Translations under genes and position numbers: made by a program
Notes under the pieces: generated by a model
What the model saw: only the letters and a program-made list of their open reading frames with translations
What the model was told of the DNA's origin: nothing
The model's database searches: none
Source: Sediminibacterium sp.
GTDB lineage: Bacteria > Bacteroidota > Bacteroidia > B-17B0 > Aurantibacillaceae
Assembly (NCBI GenBank): GCA_030054095.1
Contig: JASGCO010000006.1
Coordinates: forward strand, 62,001-126,000
Direction: 5' to 3'
Length of the DNA: 64,000 bases
In this document: piece after piece, positions 8,791 through 17,852 of the stretch
How positions within the stretch are numbered: position 1 is the stretch's first letter
Layout of the letters: each line of letters starts with the position of its first letter

Positions 8791-9541
8791 AAAGAGCTCT
8801 TAGTTTTTTGTATTTTAAGTACGTGGCATAGGCCGAAATCCTGGAAATAAGGTAACCATGCTTTCCATCAAGAAACCCAAGATGCAAAATATAATGATCA
8901 ATAAATTTAGCGGCCGGATTAAGCCATAATTTATACCATGGGGCTTTTTTCTTCTTATCGAAATAGGCTTTGGCTGCAATAGTGGTAAAGTAATCCACCT
9001 GCTTGTAATGGTCATTAATGCTGTAATAACTGTAATGCAGTAAATCGCCCTTCAGATGTCCGGTAATAGCTGTCGGATCGTTGAACCTGTATTCATCATG
9101 CGGGTTAATGCCTGTCCAGCTTCCTTTGCGACTGTCCCACAATCGTAATTTTTTATCGGGATACCAGCCACAATGTTTAACCCAATGGCCGCAATAGTTG
9201 GTTAAGCGGTTCATCTCAAAACCATCGCCCGACCAATTGTTTTTTATATAATGGATGGATGCCTGTAAAGTAGAGTCCAACGCCTCATCCGCATCTAATG
9301 AAAGAACATGTGGGTGCGAAGCATAAGTAATGGCGCGGTTTTTTTGCTGTATATGCCCGTCAAAGGCATGAACAAAAAATTTCACCAATGGGTATTGCTC
9401 ACAAATGGATTTGGTGGCATCGGTACTTCCCGAGTCGAGTACAATAATTTCATCGGCTACCGGAACTACCGAGTCGAGACAACGCTTAATGTTCTTTTCT
9501 TCATTAAACGTGATGATCACTACGGACAAACTGATCTTCAC
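8780..9541 (-). CDS. Family 2 glycosyltransferase, WaaE/KdtX-like LPS core type
   Basis: The 253-residue GT-A protein begins LSVVIITFNEEKNI, has the DSGSTD nucleotide-sugar motif near residue 36 and a DADE metal-binding motif near 79. The order FNEE, DSGSTD, NRAI, DADE and the following HPHDE-like segment match the WaaE/KdtX family of LPS core beta-glucosyltransferases. It lies 18 bases after kdsA, which makes a precursor of the LPS sugar Kdo, so a role in core oligosaccharide synthesis is a good inference. The 3' end overlaps the next glycosyltransferase. Confidence 0.85.
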   Translation of the reverse strand: MKISLSVVIITFNEEKNIKRCLDSVVPVADEIIVLDSGSTDATKSICEQYPLVKFFVHAFDGHIQQKNRAITYASHPHVLSLDADEALDSTLQASIHYIKNNWSGDGFEMNRLTNYCGHWVKHCGWYPDKKLRLWDSRKGSWTGINPHDEYRFNDPTAITGHLKGDLLHYSYYSINDHYKQVDYFTTIAAKAYFDKKKKAPWYKLWLNPAAKFIDHYILHLGFLDGKHGYLISRISAYATYLKYKKLRALYGV

Positions 9542-9559
9542 TTTTTAATGCCGGAAAAA

Positions 9560-10390
9560 TTATTGCCGTGTGATGGCGTGAATAGCGAGTAAAGGTTTTA
9601 GAAACTCCTCAAGGTGATTCATGTTCAGTTGAGAAGCGGCGTCGCAAAGCGCTTTATCCGGATCAGGATGCGTTTCAATAAAAATACCATCTACCCCCGA
9701 AGCTACACCGGCACGGCTTAATACGGGTAAAAATTCGCGGGCTCCGCCTTTTGCGTCGGCACTTGGAATACCATATTTACGGATACTGTGTGTAATATCA
9801 AATACAACCGGATAGCCCAGTTGATTCATGTGATAAAAGCTGCGCGGATCCACAATAAGATCATTGTACCCAAATGTATATCCTCTTTCGGTCAGGATAA
9901 CCTTATCGTTTCCTGAATCAATACATTTTTGTAAAGGATGTTTCATGTTTTCCGGCGCCAGAAACTGTCCGTGTTTGATATTTACAACTTTTCCTGTTTT
10001 GGCTGCTGCTACCAGCAACGAACTCTGCATGCATAAATAGGCCGGAATCTGAATCACATCACATACTTCTCCCGCAGGAGCTGCCTGATAACTTTCGTGT
10101 ATATCCGTTAATAACGGAAAACCAAATTGTTCTTTTACTTTTGCCAGAATTTTAAGTCCTTTATCCAAACCCGGACCATCATAGTATTTTAAAGAACTAC
10201 GGTTATCTTTTAAGAAACTGGATTTATATATTACAGGAACGTTTAAGCGCTCACTTACCTCTTTTAGTTTTTCAGCGGTTTTCATCATGATACTTTCCTC
10301 TTCAATAACACAAGGGCCGCTTATTAAAAACAAATTTTTATCGCCGCAAGCAATCGAACCTACGTTTACTATTTTCTTTGTTGAACTCAT
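9560..10390 (-). CDS. kdsA: 3-deoxy-8-phosphooctulonate synthase (Kdo-8-phosphate synthase)
   Basis: The 276-residue length matches KdsA, which condenses phosphoenolpyruvate with arabinose 5-phosphate to Kdo 8-phosphate for lipid A-core LPS. Visible hallmarks are LISGPCVIE near 22, YKSSFLKDNRSS (substrate loop), GFPLLTDIHE, IPAYLC and the VKGG-like DAKGGAREF segment. HGQF and DITHS carry conserved residues of the barrel. It leads the minus-strand run of envelope genes. A -7 box four bases upstream of the ATG suggests a near-leaderless transcript. Confidence 0.95.
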   Translation of the reverse strand: MSSTKKIVNVGSIACGDKNLFLISGPCVIEEESIMMKTAEKLKEVSERLNVPVIYKSSFLKDNRSSLKYYDGPGLDKGLKILAKVKEQFGFPLLTDIHESYQAAPAGEVCDVIQIPAYLCMQSSLLVAAAKTGKVVNIKHGQFLAPENMKHPLQKCIDSGNDKVILTERGYTFGYNDLIVDPRSFYHMNQLGYPVVFDITHSIRKYGIPSADAKGGAREFLPVLSRAGVASGVDGIFIETHPDPDKALCDAASQLNMNHLEEFLKPLLAIHAITRQ

Positions 10391-10394
10391 GCTA

Positions 10395-10402
10395 CAAAAA
10401 TA
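10395..10402 (-). promoter_or_regulatory. -7 promoter box of kdsA
   Basis: TATTTTTG on the minus strand matches TANNTTTG and ends four bases before the kdsA ATG. The short distance implies a nearly leaderless mRNA. No clear -33 element at about 19 bases was seen. Confidence 0.45.
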
Positions 10403-10512
10403 CTGTAAAAATCAACATATTCACATCCCCGGGGCGCATTCGGGGCAATAGATAAGGGAGGAGGGTGAGATTAACAAAGAACTAAACCCAATAAGTTGGT
10501 ATTTTATAAACC

Positions 10513-10779
10513 TTATAGATCAAGTTTTTCAAATTCCTTTTCAATCAACCGGAGTTTCATTAATGATAAGCGGTAAGTAATAAAATGAATGATAAGAATC
10601 AGAAGCCATAAAAGACTTAGTAACAGCGGCCAGGGCAGACCGCCACTCTCCGCATCTGTAAATCCCCAAATCACCCAACACAGAAACACGACAATAAGGT
10701 ACAGATAAACATGGTATTTGAGAGTGCCTTTTTTTCTGGCTCTGATCCAGTTTAATTCTTTATGCTTCAGATGAGTCAC
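10513..10779 (-). CDS. Small 2TM-domain protein
   Basis: An 88-residue protein with a basic N-terminus (KHKELNWIRARKKG), two membrane helices (about 24-43 and 49-68) and a charged C-terminal tail. This matches the short 2TM-domain proteins common in Bacteroidota, often found fused to or near histidine kinases, but no partner is nearby. Function unknown. It stands alone on the minus strand, separated from kdsA by ~120 bases with no clear terminator. Confidence 0.65.
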   Translation of the reverse strand: MTHLKHKELNWIRARKKGTLKYHVYLYLIVVFLCWVIWGFTDAESGGLPWPLLLSLLWLLILIIHFITYRLSLMKLRLIEKEFEKLDL

Positions 10780-10987
10780 GGTTTAAAAATACAAATACTT
10801 CTCTAAACCACCTCTGTTTACCCGGAAAGGAGAATGATAGCCAAACTGCCGGAATAAGATTGATTTGGCAGATGCGCGGCAGTCGTGCTAAGAAAATGGC
10901 ATTTTTTTGCAGGTGGGGTTAATCTTAGAAAACAGGAGAATGTATCTTTTTGAGTAAACTTTTTGGAAGATGAAGCGTCTTCTAATA

Positions 10988-11024
10988 AAAACAATAACTG
11001 CAGAAACGATGCAGTTATTGTTTT
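10988..11024. terminator. Strong perfect hairpin, terminator-like (15-bp stem)
   Basis: AAAACAATAACTGCA at 10988-11002 is the exact reverse complement of TGCAGTTATTGTTTT at 11010-11024, with a 7-base loop. A-run and T-run flanks make it a candidate bidirectional terminator. No protein gene ends nearby on either strand, which is why it is notable. Confidence 0.6.
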
Positions 11025-11146
11025 AAAGTTCTGATTTGGTTATGATGCTGTTCGTGGTTTTTGGCCTTGTATTCATCACTAATACCTTTAAATTAGTAAC
11101 TTTAATATCAGTATGTAATAGGTAAAAAACGGTTTAAATCAAACTA

Positions 11147-11169
11147 ATACCCGTTTTTTATACGGGTAT
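11147..11169. repeat. Short inverted repeat ATACCCG/CGGGTAT
   Basis: A 7-bp perfect stem with a 9-base T-rich loop in the gene-free stretch upstream of fbp. It could be an operator or a weak terminator; nothing distinguishes these. Confidence 0.35.
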
Positions 11170-11576
11170 AAAAGACGAGTGTTTTGTATTAAATGCGTGT
11201 ATTTTTAGTGTAAATTTGTTTTATTAATATTTTAAATTAGTAATGAATGGCTAATTATTTGATTTTCATTTTGTTAAAAGTACTAATTTGATAGTGCTTC
11301 TATTCGATCAGGCTGTTTGTTTCTATATCCCGATCCGGATAAAACCCGTCAAAATAAGATCACTGTGTTCTCCCCCCGAAAAGTAAACGTATTACAGCGC
11401 AGGCTTTTTTTACGCTAAAACATCTGTTTTTTCAGAGAATTGTTCTGCAGTTTTTTCAGTATACATTTAGAAATCTGCACGTATTTCGTGTGTAAATTGC
11501 CTGAAAACCGGAACAAACCGGAGCCCCTCGATGCGCCTAGGCTAACATAAAATATAAAACTATTACCGTAAATGCG

Positions 11577-11584
11577 TACTTTTG
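11577..11584 (+). promoter_or_regulatory. -7 promoter box of fbp
   Basis: TACTTTTG matches TANNTTTG and lies 21 bases upstream of the fbp ATG. No convincing -33 TTG at the normal spacing. Confidence 0.4.
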
Positions 11585-11605
11585 GCAGATTACTAAAAGA
11601 TTATC

Positions 11606-12628
11606 ATGAAAGTTAAAACACTGGGTCAGTTTATTATTGAGAAACAAAACGATTTTCCATTTGCCAAAGGCGAATTATCACGTTTATTAAGAGATATTGG
11701 TATAGCGGCCAAAATTGTGAACCGTGAAGTAAACAAGGCGGGTTTGGTAGAGATTTTGGGAGAAACCGGCGAAACCAATGTGCAGGGCGAAGCGGTAAAA
11801 AAACTGGATGTGTTTGCCAACGACCAGTTCATAGCTGCGCTAAAAGCCGGTGGTGAAGTATGCGCTATTGCCAGTGAAGAAAACGATGATATTATTCCCA
11901 TTGATTCTGAAATTTCAAAGAATGCAAAATATGTTGTAGCAATTGATCCTTTGGATGGGTCATCTAACATTGACGTGAATGTTTCTGTGGGAACCATTTT
12001 TTCTATTTATCGCCGTACCACGCTCAGCGGCCCCGGAACGCTGGAGGATTTCATGCAACGAGGCACAGAGCAGGTAGCGGGAGGCTACATTATTTATGGC
12101 TCAAGTTGTATGATGGTTTATACAACCGGAAAAGGAGTTAACGGATTTACACTGGATCCAAGTATTGGCGAATTCTGCCTTTCGCATCCTAACATGCATA
12201 CGAAACTACAGGGAACGATTTATTCTATTAATGAAGGGAACTACCTGCATTTCCCCGATGGCGTAAAAAAATACATTAAGTATTGTCAGGAAGAAGACAA
12301 GGCGACTAATCGCCCTTACAGTTCGCGATACATTGGTAGTGGTGTGGCCGATATTCATCGTAATCTAATTAATGGTGGTATTTACATTTATCCTACTACC
12401 ACCAAATCGCCAAAAGGTAAATTACGCTTATTGTACGAATGTAATCCGTTAGCATTCATTATAGAACAGGCCGGAGGAAAAGCAACCAATGGTGAAAAAC
12501 GTATAATGGAATTAGACATTAACGAGTTGCACCAGCGTACCCCTTTGTTTTTAGGAAGTAGTGAGATGGTTGATAAAGCCATGGAATTTATGGCTACTTA
12601 CAGTGCTGAAAAACAGATAAGTCAATAA
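11606..12628 (+). CDS. fbp: Fructose-1,6-bisphosphatase, class I
   Basis: The 340-residue protein is a class I FBPase, which hydrolyses fructose 1,6-bisphosphate to fructose 6-phosphate in gluconeogenesis. The catalytic metal motif DPLDGSSN is at 114-121, ASEEND at 89-94 gives further metal ligands, and the sugar-phosphate site [14 protein letters not shown] appears near residue 270. It is followed after 6 bases by an RsmI-like methyltransferase gene, so the two share a transcript. The long upstream region makes regulation via a leader possible, but no riboswitch class is recognised. Confidence 0.95.
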   Translation: MKVKTLGQFIIEKQNDFPFAKGELSRLLRDIGIAAKIVNREVNKAGLVEILGETGETNVQGEAVKKLDVFANDQFIAALKAGGEVCAIASEENDDIIPIDSEISKNAKYVVAIDPLDGSSNIDVNVSVGTIFSIYRRTTLSGPGTLEDFMQRGTEQVAGGYIIYGSSCMMVYTTGKGVNGFTLDPSIGEFCLSHPNMHTKLQGTIYSINEGNYLHFPDGVKKYIKYCQEEDKATNRPYSSRYIGSGVADIHRNLINGGIYIYPTTTKSPKGKLRLLYECNPLAFIIEQAGGKATNGEKRIMELDINELHQRTPLFLGSSEMVDKAMEFMATYSAEKQISQ

Positions 12629-12634
12629 GCAGGA

Positions 12635-13342
12635 TTGCAAAAGGGAATTTTATACCTCATTCCTTCACCATTAAGTGATGCTCCCTTAGAGCAGGTAATG
12701 CCCGAATACAACAAGCAAATTGTTACGGGGTTAAAACACTTTATTGCTGAGGACGCTAAAACAGCAAGGCGATTTTTAAAACGCTGCGGGTATGCCAATT
12801 TACAGGAAGCGGATATTACGTTACTGAATGAGCACTCTAAAAGCGGCGAGGTTGGCGCATTGCTGAATCCTTTGTTAAACGGCCATTCAGTTGGCCTTAT
12901 GAGTGATGCCGGATGTCCTGGGATTGCTGATCCGGGGGCAGAGGTAGTTGCCTTGGCCCACACTAAAGGTATTATGGTTACGCCTTTAATTGGTCCCAGT
13001 TCCATTGTACTAAGTATAATGGGTAGTGGATTTAACGGACAAAACTTCGCTTTTAATGGTTACCTGCCCATTGATAAAATGGCGCGTTCCCGTAAACTAA
13101 GAGATTTAGAAACTCTCGCCCTTAAACAAAATCAAGCTCAATTCTTTATAGAAACGCCTTACCGGAACAATCAGCTTCTTGCAGATATATTGCAGGTATT
13201 ACGCCCTGAAACAAGGGTATGTATTGCCCGTAATCTTACCGATAGTAAACAATCCATCAAAAGTAAACCAATAAGCGAATGGAAAAAAGGCGCGCCTGAT
13301 TTACATAAAGAGCCTGTGGTATTCGGTATTTATAAAGGCTAA
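12635..13342 (+). CDS. RsmI-like SAM-dependent methyltransferase (tetrapyrrole methylase fold)
   Basis: The 235-residue protein resembles RsmI, the 16S rRNA C1402 2'-O-methyltransferase. It carries LYLIPSPL at the start, SDAGCPGIADPG near 88-99 (SAM-binding loop), GPSS, and FIETPYRN. It is shorter than typical RsmI (~280 residues), as in the short Bacteroidota homologues, which usually coexist with a full-length RsmI, so its exact RNA target is uncertain. The frame opens with TTG at 12635, six bases after fbp, and no ATG lies before the conserved LYLIPSPL segment. A strong terminator follows. Confidence 0.8.
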   Translation: MQKGILYLIPSPLSDAPLEQVMPEYNKQIVTGLKHFIAEDAKTARRFLKRCGYANLQEADITLLNEHSKSGEVGALLNPLLNGHSVGLMSDAGCPGIADPGAEVVALAHTKGIMVTPLIGPSSIVLSIMGSGFNGQNFAFNGYLPIDKMARSRKLRDLETLALKQNQAQFFIETPYRNNQLLADILQVLRPETRVCIARNLTDSKQSIKSKPISEWKKGAPDLHKEPVVFGIYKG

Positions 13343-13404
13343 TCACCATTTCGGAATGGAATAATTTTTCACCTCCGCTTATACTTCTTGCATTAGTGGT
13401 AAAT

Positions 13405-13435
13405 AAAAAACCCGGGTTAATTTCCCGGGTTTTTT
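13405..13435. terminator. Bidirectional intrinsic terminator
   Basis: Six A, CCCGGG (13411-13416), a 7-base loop, CCCGGG (13424-13429), six T. The symmetrical A and T runs let it serve both converging genes, the methyltransferase on the plus strand and gcdH on the minus strand. Confidence 0.9.
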
Positions 13436-13457
13436 ATGTTTAATCTTGAGAGAATAG

Positions 13458-14636
13458 TTATGCAAAAGCATTAAAGCCGGTTACATCCATTCCTGTAATT
13501 AATAAGTGAATGTCATGTGTTCCTTCATAGGTAATCACACTCTCCAGATTCATCATGTGGCGCATAATCGGGTATTCTCCGGTAATGCCCATGCCACCAT
13601 GAATCTGACGGGCTTCGCGGGCAATCTGTAACGCCATATTTACATTGTTACGCTTAGCCATACTGATTTGAGAGGGTGTAGCGCGATTTTCATTTTTTAG
13701 TACACCCAAACGCCAAGTTAGCATTTGCGCCTTTGTAATTTCGGTAATCATTTCTGCCAGTTTCTTTTGGGTTAACTGGAAGGCACCAATCGGTTTCCCA
13801 AACTGGATACGCTCTTTACTGTAACGTAAAGCACTGTCATAACAATCCAGAGCAGCGCCAATAGCTCCCCAGGCAATGCCATAACGCGCGCTGTTCAAGC
13901 AACCTAAAGGCCCTTTTAATCCTTTTACATTTGGTAACAGATTTTCTTTTGGCACTTTTACGTTATCAAATACCAGTTCGCCGGTGGCGCTGGCTCTTAA
14001 ACTCCATTTGCCATGTGTTTCAGGAGTGGTAAACCCTGCCATGCCGCGTTCCAGAATAATTCCCCGGATATCGCCGTTATCATCTTTTCCCCACACTACT
14101 GCAATATCAGCAAACGGCGCGTTACTAATCCACATTTTGGCTCCATTTACAAGGTAATGATCGCCTTTATCTTTGATGGTGGTAATCATGCCACCAGGGT
14201 TACTTCCAAAATCAGGTTCAGTTAATCCAAAACATCCCATCATTTCGCCCGTAGCCAGTTTAGGCAAGTATTTACGCCGTTGTTCTTCGCTACCATAAGT
14301 ATAAATGGGATACATTACCAACGAACTCTGAACAGAGGCGGTTGAGCGTAAGCCGCTATCACCGCGTTCCAGCTCCTGCATAATGATACCGTAGGAAATC
14401 TGGTCAAGTCCCGGACCTCCGTATTCAGCCGGGATATAAGGACCAAAGCCACCTATCTCGGCAATGCCTTTAATCCATTGTTTCGGAAACTCGGCGCGTT
14501 GCGCGTAATCTTCCACAATAGGAGATACTTCTTTTTTAACCCATGCACGGGCGGTTTCGCGAATTAACTTGTGCTCATCACTTAATAGTTCATCCATTAA
14601 GTAGTAATCGTGCGATTGAAAATTATCTGTTGCCAT
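13458..14636 (-). CDS. gcdH: Acyl-CoA dehydrogenase, glutaryl-CoA dehydrogenase type
   Basis: The 392-residue flavoprotein has the acyl-CoA dehydrogenase signatures CFGLTEPDFGSNPGG and RYGIAWGAIGAA. The catalytic base Glu371 lies in YEGTHDIH, as in glutaryl-CoA dehydrogenase. Arg97 in GLRSTASVQSSLVM corresponds to the arginine that binds the glutaryl carboxylate, which separates this family from short-chain acyl-CoA dehydrogenases. It should oxidatively decarboxylate glutaryl-CoA to crotonyl-CoA in lysine/tryptophan breakdown; the kynureninase gene in this window fits tryptophan catabolism. It is a single-gene unit with its own promoter. Confidence 0.85.
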   Translation of the reverse strand: MATDNFQSHDYYLMDELLSDEHKLIRETARAWVKKEVSPIVEDYAQRAEFPKQWIKGIAEIGGFGPYIPAEYGGPGLDQISYGIIMQELERGDSGLRSTASVQSSLVMYPIYTYGSEEQRRKYLPKLATGEMMGCFGLTEPDFGSNPGGMITTIKDKGDHYLVNGAKMWISNAPFADIAVVWGKDDNGDIRGIILERGMAGFTTPETHGKWSLRASATGELVFDNVKVPKENLLPNVKGLKGPLGCLNSARYGIAWGAIGAALDCYDSALRYSKERIQFGKPIGAFQLTQKKLAEMITEITKAQMLTWRLGVLKNENRATPSQISMAKRNNVNMALQIAREARQIHGGMGITGEYPIMRHMMNLESVITYEGTHDIHLLITGMDVTGFNAFA

Positions 14637-14651
14637 AACGTTTTAGGTACG

Positions 14652-14659
14652 CAAATGTA
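14652..14659 (-). promoter_or_regulatory. -7 promoter box of gcdH
   Basis: TACATTTG on the minus strand, 15 bases upstream of the gcdH ATG, matches TANNTTTG. Confidence 0.4.
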
Positions 14660-14685
14660 CTACTTATAACGGGCTTTTGAAATTA

Positions 14686-14714
14686 TTGTTTGCCCGCTTT
14701 TTTAATTATATTTG
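14686..14714 (+). promoter_or_regulatory. Promoter of the PorP-like gene (sets its start codon)
   Basis: TTG at 14686-14688, 18 bases, then TATATTTG at 14707-14714, close to the Bacteroidota promoter consensus TTG-N19-TANNTTTG. It lies inside the longest possible reading frame (TTG 14677), so translation should start downstream, at GTG 14722. Confidence 0.55.
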
Positions 14715-14721
14715 TTTAGAG

Positions 14722-15744
14722 GTGGGGTTTAAAAATCTAAAATACCTTTGTTTACTGATGTGGCTGGGCTATTTGTCTCCTTCTGCGGCGCAGGATATTC
14801 ATTTTTCGCAATACAATGGCAGTTTACTCAATTTGTCGCCGGCCTTTACAGGTTTTTTTAACGGGGATTTCAGGGCAGGGGCGATATACAGAAGCCAGTG
14901 GACCTCCGTTCCGGTATCTTACGCTACATTTAGTATGCACGGAGAAGCGCGTGTAAAACCTAACGCGCTTTCCAAAGAACGCTTTGGAGTGGGTTTTTTA
15001 TTTAATAACGACAAAGCGGGCGATGCCAGATACACTATGAATCAGTTTTATATTAAATCTGCTTATCATAAGGCGCTTAATACAGATAGTACCTTGTTAA
15101 TGAACGCGGGATTTAATCTTGGATTCTGCAACGCGTTTTTTGATTACAGTAAAATGAGTTTTGACGTGCAACACGATGGCGCGTCTTATTCTGCTTCCCG
15201 CTCCACCGGCGAAGCATTTAGCGCTACCCGTTATTCGTATGCCGATCTAAACCTTGGCTTAGGCGTAAGTTACCGGTTAAACGAGAAACTATCGTTTACT
15301 TATGCGTTAGGTGTTCACCACCTGAATAGGCCAAGCATCAGTTTTCAGAGCAATAAGGAAAGCCGGCTCGATGCCAAATGGGTGAATTACGTTCAGGGAG
15401 TAGTAGTTTTAAATCCGGTGATGGATGCCGTAGGCGAAATACTATATAGCCGGCAAGGAAAATACAACGAGTTTATTCCGCATGGAACAGTAAAATATTA
15501 TCTGGAACGCGATAAAAACCTTGCGGTTTCAGGGGGCTTAATGTTCAGAGCTAAAGATGCCGTTATCATACGGAGCGGCTACACTTATAGAACGCTTCAG
15601 GCCGGAATAGCGTATGATGTAAACATAAGTCGTTTTGTAGCTGCGACTAACCGCAGAGGCGGATTCGAAATTTTTGTAAACTATATCTTTAGTAAACCCA
15701 AACCCGTTTTCCTGAAACGGAGAACGTGTCCGGTTTATATGTAA
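14722..15744 (+). CDS. PorP/SprF family type IX secretion system membrane protein
   Basis: The 340-residue protein has a signal peptide (LKYLCLLMWLGYLSPSAAQ) followed by the family hallmark QDIHFSQYNGSLLNLSPAFTG, then alternating beta strands of an outer-membrane barrel. PorP/SprF proteins partner with T9SS machinery or surface adhesins in secretion and gliding. GTG 14722 is chosen rather than the longer TTG 14677 frame because a promoter -7 box lies at 14707-14714 and the shorter form begins with a normal signal peptide. It is followed after 3 bases by an OmpA/TPR protein, the usual PorP partner arrangement. Confidence 0.85.
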   Translation: MGFKNLKYLCLLMWLGYLSPSAAQDIHFSQYNGSLLNLSPAFTGFFNGDFRAGAIYRSQWTSVPVSYATFSMHGEARVKPNALSKERFGVGFLFNNDKAGDARYTMNQFYIKSAYHKALNTDSTLLMNAGFNLGFCNAFFDYSKMSFDVQHDGASYSASRSTGEAFSATRYSYADLNLGLGVSYRLNEKLSFTYALGVHHLNRPSISFQSNKESRLDAKWVNYVQGVVVLNPVMDAVGEILYSRQGKYNEFIPHGTVKYYLERDKNLAVSGGLMFRAKDAVIIRSGYTYRTLQAGIAYDVNISRFVAATNRRGGFEIFVNYIFSKPKPVFLKRRTCPVYM

Positions 15745-15747
15745 ACT

Positions 15748-17709
15748 ATGGTCATTTGTGTACGCCGCCATATCGTTCTTATTAGCCTGTTTTTTACAAT
15801 TGGCACCGGGAGTTTTTACGCGCAATCGTTTAAAAATCTGCTAGTGCAGGCCGAAGCAGCAATGGCTGATAAGGATTATCAGGGCGCTGCATTATACTAC
15901 AACCGTTGCCTGTTCAGAGACAGTAGTAAAACCGAGTTGCTTTACGCGTATGCCGAAGCGTCGCGCCTGAATTACGACTTCGATATTGCCTGGTACTATT
16001 ATAATAAAGTCCAGCTGCGCGATAAAGGCAAACACTATCCATTATGCGCCTATTGGATGGGCCAGATTCTTAAAACCAAAGGCAATTACCGGGAGGCAAA
16101 AAAGCAATTTGTAAAACTGGGGAAAAGCAAACGGAACAAACAACTGGAAAAAGAGGGGTGGTATGCCAAAGCCGACAAGGAGTCAGGAGCCTGCGATATG
16201 GCACTTTACATGATGAACAATGCCGTACCTGTAAGTATAGAACATCTGGATACCACTATCAACAGCAAAGTAAGCGAATATGCCGCGGTTGAAAAAGACA
16301 GCAGTCAGCTATATTTTTCGAGTCTGCGCGACAAACGCAAAAAAGACATTAATGATATTAGCTTTAATAAAATTTACGTTGCTCCTCTGAAAGACGGAAA
16401 GCCCGCCCGGATAAAAGAACTCGATACTAATTTTAATTCGGCAGGTTTTCACGCCGCCAATACCTGTTTTAATGCGGATAATAGTAAAATGATTATCAGT
16501 AAGTGCCAGGCTAAAAACGCCAGCGAATATACGTGTGAGTTGTACGAAAGTATATATAAGGTAAATCACTGGTCGCGCCCGGAAAAACTTCCTTCGCCCA
16601 TAAATCTGAATGGGGTTAATGTGACACAGCCTTGTTTCGGAATAGTAGACTCCTCGGTAGTGCTGTTCTTTGCCAGCAACAGAAGCGGTGGTAAGGGGGG
16701 CATGGATATTTGGTATAGCCCTGTTTTAAAGAATGGTACGTATGGAATGCCGGTTAATTGTGGAGGCGCGGTAAACAGCCCGGAAGATGAAATAACCCCC
16801 TGGCACGAAAATAATAGCTCCAGATTGTATTTTAGCAGCAATTACCATCCGGGGTTGGGTGGCTTCGATATTTTCTTTTCAACTGTAAAACATGATACTT
16901 TCGCCGTGCCCATTAATATTGGATTTCCTGTTAACAGTAGTTTTAACGACATCTATTTCAACAAGAACAAAAATGGATCCAGAGTTTATTTGTCGAGTAA
17001 CCGGAAAGGGAGTTATTTTGAAAGCAAACATAATTGCTGTAACGATATTTACCGTTACGAACTAACGCCCGACGCGCCCCCTGTAGCTGAATTCGACAGC
17101 ACCAAATTTGCAAAAAGCCAGATGAAAGTACTGGTGCCTTTAACCCTTTATTTTCATAATGACGAACCGGATGCGAAAACGACCGCTACATTAACCACAA
17201 AAAATTATGAAAAAACGTATCTGGATTATATTGCGCTAAAACCCCAATACCTTGAAGAATACAGTAAGGGACGTGAGGCAGATGATAAAGACTATGCCAT
17301 GAATAAAATCGAAAATTTCTTTACAGATAGTGTTGATGTTGGAATGCAGGATTTACGGCAATTCGCGTTGTTGTTGGAACAGGTTTTACGTAAAGGCGAA
17401 ACAGTTACGATAACCATGAAGGGCTATTGCTCCCCTTTGGCCAGCACCAATTACAACATCAATCTTGCCAAACGCCGCATCAGTAGTTTAAGAAATTATT
17501 TTATGAACTATAAAAACGGTGTTTTTGTTCCTTATGTTAATTCATCTGAACTTAAAGGAGGACGTATTATATTTGAAGATGTGGATATCGGTGAATTGCC
17601 TGCCAGTAAAGTAAGCGATGATGTCCGCGATACCAAAAACTCTGTTTATAGCCCTTACGCGGCTGTAGAGCGAAAAATTCAGATTATTGCCGTTAGTTTT
17701 GGACAATAG
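15748..17709 (+). CDS. OmpA-family protein with TPR and beta-propeller (PD40) domains, PorE/SprE-like
   Basis: The 653-residue protein has a signal peptide, TPR-like helices at about 25-150 (MADKDYQGAALYYNRCL), a PD40-type beta-propeller at about 170-430 (QLYFSSLRDKRKK, VLFFASNRSGGKGGMDIWYS, RLYFSSNYHPGLGGFDIFF) and a C-terminal OmpA-like peptidoglycan-binding domain (NYNINLAKRRISSLRNYF). The combination TPR-propeller-OmpA next to a PorP gene is typical of the PorE-like proteins that anchor T9SS or gliding components to peptidoglycan. The gap to the PorP-like gene is 3 bases, so they are one transcription unit. It could be a paralogue rather than the core PorE. Confidence 0.8.
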   Translation: MVICVRRHIVLISLFFTIGTGSFYAQSFKNLLVQAEAAMADKDYQGAALYYNRCLFRDSSKTELLYAYAEASRLNYDFDIAWYYYNKVQLRDKGKHYPLCAYWMGQILKTKGNYREAKKQFVKLGKSKRNKQLEKEGWYAKADKESGACDMALYMMNNAVPVSIEHLDTTINSKVSEYAAVEKDSSQLYFSSLRDKRKKDINDISFNKIYVAPLKDGKPARIKELDTNFNSAGFHAANTCFNADNSKMIISKCQAKNASEYTCELYESIYKVNHWSRPEKLPSPINLNGVNVTQPCFGIVDSSVVLFFASNRSGGKGGMDIWYSPVLKNGTYGMPVNCGGAVNSPEDEITPWHENNSSRLYFSSNYHPGLGGFDIFFSTVKHDTFAVPINIGFPVNSSFNDIYFNKNKNGSRVYLSSNRKGSYFESKHNCCNDIYRYELTPDAPPVAEFDSTKFAKSQMKVLVPLTLYFHNDEPDAKTTATLTTKNYEKTYLDYIALKPQYLEEYSKGREADDKDYAMNKIENFFTDSVDVGMQDLRQFALLLEQVLRKGETVTITMKGYCSPLASTNYNINLAKRRISSLRNYFMNYKNGVFVPYVNSSELKGGRIIFEDVDIGELPASKVSDDVRDTKNSVYSPYAAVERKIQIIAVSFGQ

Positions 17710-17803
17710 CCGCTTCACTGAGTGTTTGCGGCAATACATAACCAACATGAGTAAAATTATCGTGCTTCCATGCGGATAAAGATTATATATGAAAGGCAAT
17801 AAA

Positions 17804-17831
17804 AAACGGGATACTAAAAAGCATCCCGTTT
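17804..17831 (-). terminator. Intrinsic terminator of mscL
   Basis: AAACGGGAT (17804-17812) pairs with ATCCCGTTT (17823-17831). Read on the minus strand the stem is followed by a run of T, so it terminates mscL, whose stop is at 17853; it may also stop the plus-strand OmpA gene. Confidence 0.8.
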
Positions 17832-17852
17832 CACACACAACGTAAAATTTGT

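Larger units (their letters stand above)
10780..11605. other. 826-bp stretch without a protein gene; strong hairpins, possible ncRNA
   Basis: No credible open frame was found. It holds a perfect 15-bp hairpin (10988-11024), a smaller hairpin just before it (GAAGA at ~10967 with TCTTC at ~10979) and a 7-bp hairpin ATACCCG/CGGGTAT (11147-11169). A promoter-like TAAATTTG is near 11213 and the fbp -7 box is at 11577-11584. It is unusually long for this otherwise compact region, so an unannotated RNA or long leader is possible. Confidence 0.4.
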
